From Thunnus maccoyii (Eukaryota > Chordata > Actinopteri > Scombriformes > Scombridae), in assembly GCF_910596095.1 (NCBI RefSeq), contig NC_056538.1:12160001-12224000 (forward strand): DNA of 64,000 nucleotides, read 5' to 3'. Numbering within the stretch: position 1 is the stretch's first letter; every line of letters starts with the position of its first letter. Made by a program: the position numbers and the translations under genes. This document shows, in pieces, positions 25,287 to 32,920 of the stretch. Below the pieces are notes generated by a model. The model worked only from the letters and a program-made list of their open reading frames with translations. It was not told where the DNA came from and ran no database searches.

Positions 25287-28200
25287 GCGTGTGTGTGTGT
25301 GTGTGTTCAAATGTCCTCACAACAATAAGAAAGACAGAAAAGGTGACACCGCGTATGTGAGCACAAAGAAAATTTGCATTTGCTTTATAACGTATGTTCT
25401 GGTGTGTTTCTGTGCCAACGCTATTTAAACCGAACTGTATTAAATTTATCAAGCGTGTGTTTGTGCGAGTGCGGTCACAGCACGGGAAGAGAGTGATAGA
25501 GTTTAAGATGGAGAGGGAGAGAGACGGAGACAGACAGAGTTCATATTTGCTTTGGCAGCAGAGTGCGCAGTGATGGATTTCTGTCTCAGCACCATCCGAA
25601 TGGAGCTGAATTAAATTGTGAAATAATAAGTGAAAAAAAAAAGAGGGAAGCAGGATGGGGCGTACAGATGAAGGGCCTGAAGGGAGGGAATGAAGGCAGC
25701 AGTGTGTGTGCGTGTAAGAGAAAGCGAGACGGGGAGTGAATGTAGGAAAAAGTGAGGAAACACATTTTATGAATAAGAACAAGGAAAAGCGTCCTAAAGT
25801 GACGAGGAAGAGTGACTGTTCTAGACGTTCTGTGTGTATCCCTTTGTCTGTATGTGTTTGTGTGTGTTAACACGCGGGCGCCTGTCTCGAGGGGAGCAGT
25901 CTGAGGCTTCAGTCACGACACATGTCAGCGGTCTGACCGAGCTACAGCAGTAACACCTCATTTTCAGGATACGTTTCCCTTTCTGCCCTCGAGCTCAACT
26001 TTCATATGCTTTTAATTCTCAGTTCTCCTAGATTGTTTTTTTTACCCATTACCTGTTTTAGCCACGCTAGCGGCATGGCACTAGGAACGGTCGATCGGCT
26101 CACCACTTTGGTCCAGACTAAAAAATGCTATTGGATGGATTGGCACCAAATTTTGCACAGTCATTCATGGTGCCCAGACAACATATCCCTATGACTTTGG
26201 TTATCTCACCTTGAGCATGACATTTATGGCTCCAAAAGAAATGTCTCAAAAACTATTGGATGGGCCGCCATAAAGTTGGTACAGACATTAATTTTCCCCT
26301 CAAGGTGAATTGTAATTACTTTGATGATCTCCTGACTTTTCTTCCAGCATCATCATCAGGTCAAAATTGTAATTTGTCCAATACTTTGGTTTAAATCCAA
26401 ATAACAACAGATCCAACATTCCCATCATCTTCAGCTGTACTCTGTGTTAAGTGATGATCGGCAAATGTTAGCATGCTAACACACTGAAGATGGTTAACAT
26501 GGTAAACACTTCATACTAAAATCAGGGTTTGGGCATTGTTATTGTGACTATGTTAGCATGCTATGCTGTCCACTTTGGGCCACCTGCTTTTTTTGCAGGC
26601 TAGTCAGGGTTTCTTTTTAGTAATTTTTGGTAAAAAAAAAACATAGTTCAGTTTTAAAGTTGAAGCCTTTGGATTGTTCATATATAAACAAGTAAACCAA
26701 TGTCACAGAAAACTCACCAATCAAATTGGAAGATTGGAGATGAGGCCTTGTACAGTAATGTGAAAAAATGTGATATTATATTATATTATGATTAAAACAA
26801 CTTTTTTTCTGTGGAATCCCTAATAATCCTTAATAGTCCTTAATGAAGTCTGAATTGAATTGAACTTTGTTTCCTTCTTCCCTCCCATATCAACAATCTT
26901 CATCCATCCCAAGTCTAGAGGAAAGTGGTGACACTGATAAGTCAAGTCAGTGTTACCACTCTCCTAGCCTCCTCTCATCATACATTCATCACCCCCCGTC
27001 CCATTTTCTCCTCTTCCTCTCTCATCCAGCTTTGTACTGCTGCAGTCCGACAGCCTTCCAACAGCCCCCCCCCCCCCTTTTGTCCGTCCACTGTCTCTTT
27101 AACCGCCTCCCTCTCAGAGTGCTTGTCCAGATAAGTTCAGCCAGTTCAAGGTGCCCTGATGCCAATTTCACAGCTGACATGCTCTTTTATGTCATTCATG
27201 GATCTTCAGCACAGCAGCTCCTTCCCCCTCCACCCCTTCCTTTCTGCTCTTTCTCATCTATTTTAAAGGGGCCAAATGTTTTTTTTCTTCTCCTTTTTGC
27301 TGTGCTCTGCCCGTGGTTTTAAAACAGTCTAATCTTTTTAGATGACCTTTGTTCTTTCTTTCTTTCTTTCTTTATCTGTATTCCTAGCCTTCTGACTCTG
27401 TTCTTCAGTTCTGTCTCTAACGATCTCTCTCAGTTCTTATCTAATTCAAACCCAAGCTTTTATCATCCTTTTCTTTATAGAAGTTTTATTGTGTGTGTGT
27501 GTGTGTGTTCGCTCGCGTGTGTGTGCATGTGCGTGTGTGTGCTGGTGAGAGATAATCAGGTTTTGATCATGACCTTGTGATATCGCTCTTGTTGCCAAGA
27601 TACTGTTGCAACCTTCAGCCATTTTCATCATCAAGTGCTGAAGCATAACAGTGACCCTTCACCCAGTCCGTTTTCAAGACAACAAAATAATAATCAGTCT
27701 CTTGTGATAAAGAGTCATTATAAGACTGAATAAGAAAAATCTAATAACGCAAGTTTAAATAATGCAAAAAGAGAAAATGTTCTTACTTTGTGCTAATATT
27801 AGCAGGTCAACATGACAACAACTGAACTGAACAAAAATAGAATTATACTTATGTACACAGTGTTGAAAGGACACATTTGCCAATTTTTCTATACTTGTCC
27901 ACAAATTTTGTATCTCACAGGACACCTCAAGCAACAAGTTCTATGTTATAGCCCTATAATGTCGTAATTATGAATTGTAGCTTAATGTCTTTAAGAAATT
28001 GTGAAGAAATAGTATTGTGGTTATTTTGTTTAACTTTCACTCTGTATCTCTTAAGCAACAGCATTACCTTCCCAAAAAAGTTATATAATCCTATCCAAGC
28101 ATGTCATTATATACTGATGCAGTACAGAGATGTAGTTGGAAATTAGTAAAGCATTACTTAGTACACATTCACACCCAAACACACTCTGATTGTGCCCCAC

Positions 28201-28757
28201 CACCACCCCTCTCAGTCCGAATCTCTCTCCTCTCTCACTGCTTTTCTTTGTTTTTCCGTCTGCCCCACCCAAAGTCTTTCTTTGTGTTGTCTCTGTCCCC
28301 CCCCCCCTCCCCGTCTCCTCTTGTCTCACTCTGTCTCCCTCCCCCCTCCCTTTCTGGCTTTTGCTACAGATGGACCAGGACAAGAGGAAAAGGTCACTCT
28401 GTCTGGGGGAAAAGACACCTGACCTTTAACCTCCCACTGACAGCATTGAGGTCGCACAACACACTGAACGCACACAACACGCTCAAGGTCAAACACTAGT
28501 GTATATCTGTATGTTATATGGTTTGTGTGCATGTGTGAGGATTTGAGTACACAAAGTCCCTCTTAATGCAAGCCTATAAGCATCTCTACATACAGTATGT
28601 GCTGATTTCAGGCATTTGACTGCGTTTTTTGCACATGTGTGTGTGTGTGTTACAAGTGGAATGTGGTTTACAGTGTTAGATTAAAAGCAGGGGCTCTGTG
28701 GGTCTGCGTGTGACTTCCATCTAATAGCCCTGTAATCCTGCTCTCACTAGGAGCCCC

Positions 28758-28794
<37 letters not shown>

Positions 28795-31700
28795 TGCAGG
28801 ATCTAACACATGCCTGCATAAACAGGCAGGAAGGAGACTCACACTCCAAGTCTTGCATATACACACACATAAAGGAAATGTGTGCAAACTGACACACACT
28901 CTCATAATAATTACATACAATGGCACAAGGCGTGACTCACTGCACATGGAACATAGATCTTGTGGCTTATAAGCACCCATTAACACATGCACATATGTTG
29001 ACAATTACACACTCATATAAAGTAAACCATACGCAAAAAAAGCGCAGAGTACACAAATATGTACTGTATGTTCTCCATCTCTGGGGATTTCTCCGACAGT
29101 GAGGGACTAGATGTTGACGTGCAGAGGACCCCATGAGATATATGTACACACACTGACTGACAGACAGACAGACAGATATCACAGTGTACGATGTTGTAGC
29201 ACCTGGCAGTAGAGAGACATATTTCACCTTCACAAACACACACAGAACTCCCTCTATAGAAACACACTGTATGTTTTGGCTCATCCCTTATCCTGTAATC
29301 ATTCTGCATGCCAGCATGGAGGAGCTGTTCACACAGTGTCAGATATCAGACCAGGACCGAATTACTGGTGAAAATAATGGACTGTGTAGTCATATTATTA
29401 AAAGCTCAAGATCATGTCCCATCCTTTGATTAATCAGCTGAGTCAGGAGAACACGCTTTTTACTGCTTTTGACTTTTGTTTCGCCTATCTGGTCATTTCA
29501 GCTGACTAAAGCAAAAGGACTCGATGTAACATTTGACACAGTTCTGAAAGTGTGATTTATGACATGATGAACAATACAGAGCAATGGCAACAGAAGTGGA
29601 TCACGTTGCTGTTAGCCCTGACAAGTATGTAATGGAAACTTAACATTTTCTACTCAAACTGAAAATGGTTAGAATTTCACTCGATGACTAGCTTGTTTGA
29701 AAATGAACTCAAAAGAGAAAATGTTTCTTTTGAAGCATCTTGTTTCTAAACATGATGCATGTAAAATATGATCCAATTTATTATGAAAGCTGCTGTGAAA
29801 TCTGTACATCCCACCATTGCTACATTTTCTTTTTGTTTTGCTTTGAAGGAACATATGAGCCAAATATGAGAGCCAGTGTCTTACATAAATGGTAAATGGC
29901 TGCATTTATATAGCACTTTTATCCAAAGCAATTCACAATGTTTCTGCTGCCCACTCACCCATTCACACACACGTTCACACACTGATGGCGGCAAGCTACC
30001 TTGCAAGGTGCTGGCGCAACCATCAAGAGCAATTTGGGGTTCAGTATCTTGCCCATTAGTGGACGACCCACTCTACCTCCTGGGCCACAGCAGCCCTCTA
30101 ACAATTTGTGTGGTGTAAAATGTCATTAAGAGTCCGTGCAGACTGAATGTTCCTTTAAGTATTTGTTAAATTTAATTCCAGAAGTTTGTCACCAGACCAT
30201 GTTAGGATGTGTCTTGTTATCATACAGCAGATAGTCATAATAATGGAAACCATTCAAATGGCACATGTTTGTGATTAAATGAGCCAGAGAGCAGTGTTTA
30301 AATGAATGTAAAGTCATGAGAAAGCTATGAAGTTCTTTTCCTCAAACTTGTGCTCGGGATGTAAAGTGAGCAGCTTTTCTATTTCTGCCAGACTGTCACG
30401 TAACGAGAGCTGTAGTTTGTGTTAATCAGACTTGATTCAGTGAGAGAGGCTTTATCTCTCTGTAGACAATTTAATGTATCACATGTTGACCTCCCAGCAC
30501 CAACTGTTCTCCCACGCTCCAATTCAGTCTGTTTTGTGATTATGGAAGAAAGCAAGCACTTGTTCTGTATTTGTATATTTCTCATCTGTATGCACAGTTT
30601 ATGTACATCTTTTTGTGTCTTTAGTTTAGTGTGTCTATATGATATGTCTCTGTGCAGTTGTTTGTATTGCACACTCTATGTCTATGTGGTTTTTGGTGTG
30701 TTTTTTTTAGTGCATAATACCGTGCTGTAAGGGCTATTAATACAAGATCGCTGTGACTGTGTTAGGGTAGCTTGCCTGTGTGGGTCTCGCTGACCGAAAC
30801 TCTTTGACTGTGCTGCTTTCTCAGTGTTATCAAGTGGCTCAGAACGACCACATTTTTCTTCTGCATCCTGACCAAACTGCTCTGCTGAAACTGCTGAAGC
30901 AACACTTTTCTGTTTTGCATTTCTCTGTTTTGTTTTTGCATGTCATTCACCTCACTGTCTTTTATCTTTTTCATCTCTGTCTCAAACCATACTCTGTTTA
31001 CTCCCTCAGTCTTGCACTCTCTCCTTCGCTACAATGAAAGTCTATCTTAAAGGAGCTCTGTGTAGTTTTTGACCACTAGTAGAGCTATGGCGCTATGTTT
31101 CTACAAGTGCTAGCTAGTAAACATGGATGTAAACAATGCAGGTTTGAAAAATGTTTTATGAGGAACAAACACATTTGTTGGACCTCAAAGATACACACAA
31201 TGCATTTTGGTCAGAAATACCACATGTAAACAGAAACTACTGGTTCATGAGAAAACTCTGCAGGGTACCTTTAAATTATTTTATCCTTACTTTTAGTCTT
31301 CAGTCAGTTTTTTTAGAATTGACATTAACAGAAATTTAAAAATGACAGTTTGATATTTTAGGGGTAGTTAGGATATCTTTTTTTTGCTGAACAATAGTTT
31401 ATCCATCCGCCCAGCACTTGTGTGCAGTGTCTCTGGCTATGATAAGAGTTGCCAGATACATTTTGGGAGCACAAGTTGTGTTTTTTGTCTCTGTACTGTA
31501 ACTATAGCACTAAACCTGTCATCTTCATTGTGACTACAAGACTTCGGGACGCTGTACACAGTAACTGTGGCCAGCCAGTAGTTTTATCAGGACATTATTC
31601 AGATTCATAACAACACCCTAAAACCAAAAAGCTTTTACATACAATATGTCCTTATGTACAGGTCAAGCAAATGAGATACGTCATGTAAATAAGGCAGATT

Positions 31701-32323
31701 TAGAGGTGTTGAAAAGCCATTTTCAATGCTAAACTAAACAGGTCCAGGTCTGTACTTAATTCTTTACACTCTCTGAAAGAAAGTGAATTGGTTTATTTCC
31801 CAAAATGTTGAACTATTTCACTAACTGGAAATAACCAACATTTCTCTTTTTCTCTCCTGCTGCCCTCCAGGTGGCGTTACTCCAAGAGACAGTAAGAAGG
31901 GAGTGTGAGGAGAGGGAGGAGCTGACTGCAGCTCTGTCTCAAGCTCAGCAGGAGCTCCACGGGCTGCGATCCCCAGCGTCTCATCAAGGCTCCTCCAAAT
32001 CCCCCGCACAACCCCCGGAGAGACACACACCCTCAGGGAACAAGCATTTCCATCTGCATAGTAGTCAAGCCCGGGTACCCCTCACTCGCTCCTCAACCTC
32101 CCCAAACACACTTCGACCTTCCCCTGCCTGCACAGATAAAGACAGAGGCCGGGGCGCAGATGGAGGAGGAGCAGGGAGGAGTTTGGAGTCCTGGAATGGC
32201 AGTGGGGTGTTAGGAGGTGAGAAAAGGCGAGAGGGGACGCTGCCCAGGCTGAAAGCAGGCAGCACAGTGAGTGAAGTCAAACAGAAGGTCAATTTAGTGA
32301 TTGGGAGGAAGGAGACACTTTAA
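1..32323 (+). CDS. lekr1: lekr1-like coiled-coil protein, 3' part of gene (5' end outside window)
   Basis: Spliced gene extent. Six exons join in one frame: 7406-7480, 9298-9501, 19839-19914, 23766-23930, 24972-25196 and 31871-32323. A probable further exon lies at the left edge. They encode about 400 C-terminal residues. The first five are almost continuous charged heptad-type sequence (for example EQLEEHRREVELEL and ERRRRDEERRTQDKER), consistent with a long coiled coil. The last exon starts with a coil segment (VRRECEEREELTAAL) and then becomes a Ser/Pro/Gly-rich tail ending GRKETL. There is no membrane segment or enzymatic motif. The identification rests on coiled-coil character, Leu/Glu/Lys/Arg richness and position immediately upstream of ccnl1 and veph1, as in human LEKR1. 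I did not verify it by alignment. The molecular function of LEKR1 is not established. Another coiled-coil (centrosome- or cilium-type) protein is possible. Confidence 0.6.
672..693. repeat. (CA)n microsatellite
   Basis: Pure CA run followed by a C-rich stretch. Confidence 0.9.
950..1373 (+). repeat. left arm of a long inverted repeat
   Basis: The sequence from the block near GATATGGGGC (956) through the one near ACTTCTTAGAGTG (1362) recurs in reverse complement at about 1625-2045. Similarity is high, with scattered mismatches and small indels. Matching landmarks include the AATTTGAGAGCATGA block, the TTTTGAGG/CCTCAAAAC block and the GAAGTAAAG end. It has no coding signature. This resembles a fold-back or MITE-type element. 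Confidence 0.75.
1540..1584. repeat. 20-bp stem hairpin in the spacer of the inverted repeat
   Basis: CACACCGGCCTCCCGTCAGT is followed by a 5-base loop (AGCAC) and then its reverse complement with a single C/T difference that still allows a G-U pair. It is GC-rich in an AT-rich context and close to the centre of the larger inverted repeat. Confidence 0.8.
1625..2045 (-). repeat. right arm of a long inverted repeat
   Basis: Reverse-complement partner of 950-1373, separated from it by about 250 bp. Open frames seen in both arms (for example 1093-1320 on + and 1605-1973 on -) give related peptides only because the arms are copies. There is no start or splice context to suggest a gene. Confidence 0.75.
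2861..2882. repeat. (GGA)n microsatellite
   Basis: About seven GGA units, directly after a short GT run. Confidence 0.9.
3632..3669. repeat. (GT)n microsatellite
   Basis: About 18 uninterrupted GT units. Confidence 0.9.
6615..6680. repeat. (CA)n microsatellite
   Basis: About 32 CA units with one CATA interruption. It faces the GT tract at 6754-6787. Confidence 0.9.
6754..6787. repeat. (GT)n microsatellite
   Basis: About 17 GT units, in inverted orientation to the CA tract about 75 bp upstream. Confidence 0.9.
7406..7480 (+). CDS. lekr1: lekr1 coiled-coil exon
   Basis: Acceptor TCCAG ends at 7405 and donor GTAAAC starts at 7481. The 75-nt exon enters with one base completing a codon and leaves two. 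It encodes EQRREREMQLCQQEDSER followed by QHREIL, an alpha-helical charged segment. Its phase matches the next exon exactly (split AG|G, Arg). Confidence 0.65.
7481..9297 (+). other. lekr1 intron
   Basis: About 1.8 kb with a C-rich CCCCA-type low-complexity run near 8220-8260 and short GT runs near 9026 and 9148. I see no exon or recognised transposon. Confidence 0.5.
8220..8260. repeat. C-rich CCCCA/CCCAC low-complexity run
   Basis: Repeated runs of three to six C separated by single A or T. G-rich on the complementary strand. Confidence 0.8.
9298..9501 (+). CDS. lekr1: lekr1 coiled-coil exon
   Basis: Acceptor CCGACAG ends at 9297 and donor GTTGTG starts at 9502 (a weaker donor). It is 204 nt, phase 2 in and 2 out. 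It encodes LKGELEEKHERWLSCQRR, then a second coil ending EDLEKVRQETKELRGER. Both junction codons are AG|G (Arg), so skipping this exon would keep the frame. Confidence 0.7.
10985..11130 (+). repeat. diverged third copy of the start of the duplicated segment
   Basis: The order GATCCTGT, A-rich run, CTCTTTAGCAAGAAGTTAGA, TGAATATTCTCTGTGTGTGTC, ATGTAGGA, CCCATAAAC matches the first 150 bp or so of both copies at 11378 and 12968, at lower identity. This suggests an older repeat that was later re-duplicated. Confidence 0.6.
11378..12376 (+). repeat. direct duplication, copy 1
   Basis: A roughly 1-kb segment repeated about 1.6 kb downstream. From about 11775 to 12360 the copies differ at only a handful of bases (for example GAGTCTCC versus GAGCCTCC). 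The 5' part is more diverged and has indels. The matching short frames at 11787-11981 and 13401-13595 simply reflect the copying. I do not recognise a coding function or a transposon family. Confidence 0.85.
12650..12910. repeat. degenerate GAGAAA/TAACAAGAAA motif array
   Basis: Irregular repeats of motifs such as ATAATGAGAAAAGT, TAACAAGAAA and their inverse (TTTCTCGTTATAAT). They lie between the two direct-duplication copies. This looks like a degraded simple or low-complexity element. Confidence 0.5.
12968..13990 (+). repeat. direct duplication, copy 2
   Basis: Second copy of the 11378-12376 segment, offset by 1614 bp over the well-conserved part. Similarity stops abruptly in the sequence after CAAATCCA near 13990, where copy 1 continues differently. 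Confidence 0.85.
15996..16381. repeat. purine-rich (GA/GGA) tract ending in a poly-G run
   Basis: Long GA-rich stretches at 15996-16140 and 16321-16381, ending in about 12 consecutive G. The open frame through it is a composition artefact. Confidence 0.75.
18011..18052. repeat. (GT)n microsatellite
   Basis: GT run interrupted by two TTTG units. Confidence 0.85.
18445..18680. repeat. teleost interspersed repeat copy
   Basis: Contains GATGAATCAATCGATGG, AAAATAGTGAAA, AAGGTGACGTCTTCAAATG, CCAACAATCCAAAAC and AGATATTCAGTTTA in order. I recognise this as a very common non-autonomous repeat of percomorph fish genomes. Family name not assigned. Confidence 0.65.
19252..19278. repeat. (GT)n microsatellite
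   Basis: Pure GT run in the intron upstream of the 19839 exon. Confidence 0.9.
19839..19914 (+). CDS. lekr1: lekr1 coiled-coil exon
   Basis: Acceptor TTTACAG ends at 19838 and donor GTGATT starts at 19915. The 76-nt exon completes an Arg codon and then encodes EILIESHGRALTKMEEDYRQ and QLASK, ending in phase 0. It is preceded by a short (GT) run inside the polypyrimidine region. Confidence 0.65.
19965..20360. repeat. AAGTGCTTGAA-type teleost repeat
   Basis: Repeated AAAGTGCTTGGA, AAGTGCTTGAAAC, GAAAGTGCTTACA and the end motif GTGTAGGAACCCTG are hallmarks of a common fish interspersed repeat. The opening GGGCTCCTTCAGG is the likely other end. A short (TA)n lies within it near 20240. Confidence 0.55.
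20564..21145. repeat. fold-back (MITE-like) element
   Basis: Arms at about 20774-20850 and 21075-21145 are reverse complements: TAATTCTTTAACTGACAAAG / TTCAGTTAAAGAATT and GTAGTTTTGTGTGTCAAAC / GTTTGACACACAAAACTAC. The copy also carries ACGCTTTATTTTA and CACTTTATTTTACA blocks. No coding capacity. Confidence 0.7.
21519..21597. repeat. composite (CT)n - poly(C)36 - (AC)n tract
   Basis: A short CT run is followed by 36 consecutive C (21535-21570) and then about 13 AC units. The poly(C) length is unusual and may be partly a sequencing or assembly effect. Confidence 0.9.
22232..22268. repeat. ATTCT pentanucleotide run
   Basis: Imperfect tandem ATTCT units with two ATTTT or ACTCT variants. Confidence 0.75.
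23766..23930 (+). CDS. lekr1: lekr1 coiled-coil exon
   Basis: Acceptor TTTATAG ends at 23765 and the donor GTGTTT at 23931 is preceded by AAG. The 165-nt exon is phase 0 at both ends (55 codons). It starts LAAALEKERTQNALHLREQL and ends LLLQYQRDSTQLQQK. Leu, Glu, Gln and Arg dominate, with regular hydrophobic spacing typical of a coiled coil. Confidence 0.75.
24972..25196 (+). CDS. lekr1: lekr1 coiled-coil exon with donor inside a (GT)n tract
   Basis: Acceptor CTGTCCAG ends at 24971. The 225-nt exon (75 codons, phase 0/0) encodes a very charged helix (EEREREVRALQEEQLEERRR, then DEERRTQDKERRRREEE) and ends MTERNAKLEEE. The donor GTGTGT is the first repeat unit of a roughly 110-bp GT microsatellite. 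Length variation there could affect splicing. Confidence 0.75.
25197..25306. repeat. long (GT)n microsatellite abutting an exon
   Basis: About 55 GT units with rare TA and CG interruptions. It starts exactly at the splice donor of the 24972-25196 exon. Confidence 0.95.
26060..26572. repeat. teleost interspersed repeat copy (GTTAGCATGCTAAC type)
   Basis: Contains CACTTTGGTCCAGACTAAAA, CTATTGGATGGATTGGCACC, CATCATCAGGTCAAAATT, TCAGCTGTACTCTGTGTT and repeated TTAGCATGCTA motifs. This order is typical of a very abundant perciform repeat. Confidence 0.7.
28757..28792. repeat. (CA)n microsatellite
   Basis: About 17 CA units with one CG interruption. Confidence 0.9.
29887..30098. repeat. teleost interspersed repeat copy (ATGGTAAATGG type)
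   Basis: Opens ATGGTAAATGGCTGCATTTA, TATAGCACTTTTATCC and ends with the block CCCACTCTACCTCCTGGGCC. This is a widespread fish non-autonomous repeat. An open frame through it (29876-30118) is not a gene. Confidence 0.7.
31048..31274. repeat. short MITE-like element with terminal inverted repeats
   Basis: TTAAAGGAGCTCTGTGTAGT at the left pairs with ACTCTGCAGGGTACCTTTAA at the right in inverted orientation. It is 227 bp with no coding capacity. The internal CCACTAGTAGAGCTATGG-type block is familiar from percomorph repeats. Confidence 0.7.
31871..32323 (+). CDS. lekr1: lekr1 terminal coding exon
   Basis: Acceptor CTGCCCTCCAG ends at 31870. The frame continues from 25196 in phase 0 and stops at TAA 32321-32323 (150 residues). 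The first 30 or so residues are coiled coil (VALLQETVRRECEEREELTA). The rest is low-complexity, rich in Ser, Pro, Gly and Arg, with no recognised domain. A consensus AATAAA follows 56 bases after the stop, supporting this as the last exon. Confidence 0.75.
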   Translation: MALLQETVRRECEEREELTAALSQAQQELHGLRSPASHQGSSKSPAQPPERHTPSGNKHFHLHSSQARVPLTRSSTSPNTLRPSPACTDKDRGRGADGGGAGRSLESWNGSGVLGGEKRREGTLPRLKAGSTVSEVKQKVNLVIGRKETL

Positions 32324-32378
32324 AAAGCAATCTGAATGAAGGACGGTATTTTTATGAAACAGTTGTTGCACTTTCCAA

Positions 32379-32384
32379 AATAAA
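32379..32384 (+). terminator. polyadenylation signal of lekr1-like gene
   Basis: AATAAA 56 bases downstream of the stop codon at 32323, followed by an A/T-rich stretch. It would give a very short 3' UTR. Inferred from position only. Confidence 0.55.
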
Positions 32385-32715
32385 ACATATTTTAATGCTG
32401 TTTTGAAATAGTATTTTATATTAATACTATCATTTTAATAGTATTTTTAATATTCCCCTAAAATGTAATAATACACACCTTTTACTTTGCCTCACACACC
32501 AGTTTCCTGACTTTAAAAGACACACACAGACATATGTACACACTAGCACACACCTAATGCGCAAAACACGACTGCTGAGTCCTGTTCGTACACCAGCAAA
32601 CTCCCAGGACACACACTCTCCGACAGACATGCACTTGTTTTCTCACAACCCGACTCACGAAGTCTCACTGGCACGCACAGGATTTCACAGACAAACACCC
32701 ACGCACGCACATAGT

Positions 32716-32876
32716 ATCTACACACACACACACACACACACAGATACACGCAAACACACAGTGTGTCACAAGGGCAGGGCTGAAGGAGCATGACAGCGTG
32801 TCCCTTGCCACCCGTGGACACAAACAAAAGGCAGGCAAACACAAAAGAAACTGTAAGGCAAGCACCCCCAGATACA

Positions 32877-32919
<43 letters not shown>
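32716..32919. repeat. two (CA)n tracts in the lekr1-ccnl1 intergenic region
   Basis: CA runs at about 32720-32742 and 32884-32919, separated by unique sequence. The frames reading through them are artefacts. Confidence 0.85.

Positions 32920-32920
<1 letters not shown>

Larger units (their letters stand above)
25307..31870 (+). other. lekr1 last intron, repeat-rich
   Basis: About 6.6 kb following the GT tract. It has teleost interspersed repeats at 26060-26572, 29887-30098 and 31048-31274, a short TTTC run near 27355-27372, and CA tracts. The frames on both sides are phase 0, so no exon is required here. Confidence 0.5.

Noticed and set aside
25180..25782. 200-codon open frame on the minus strand
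   Set aside because: Largely poly-Thr/His from reading the (GT)n microsatellite in reverse. No splice, start or domain evidence, and it overlaps a real exon boundary.
26867..27322. 151-codon open frame
   Set aside because: Ser/Pro/Phe-rich product of a pyrimidine-rich intron stretch; no exon borders needed here by phase.
28370..28429. Possible lekr1 exon starting MDQDKRKRSLCLGEK after a strong pyrimidine tract
   Set aside because: The acceptor is good, but no credible in-frame donor follows before a stop, and the neighbouring exons join in phase without it.
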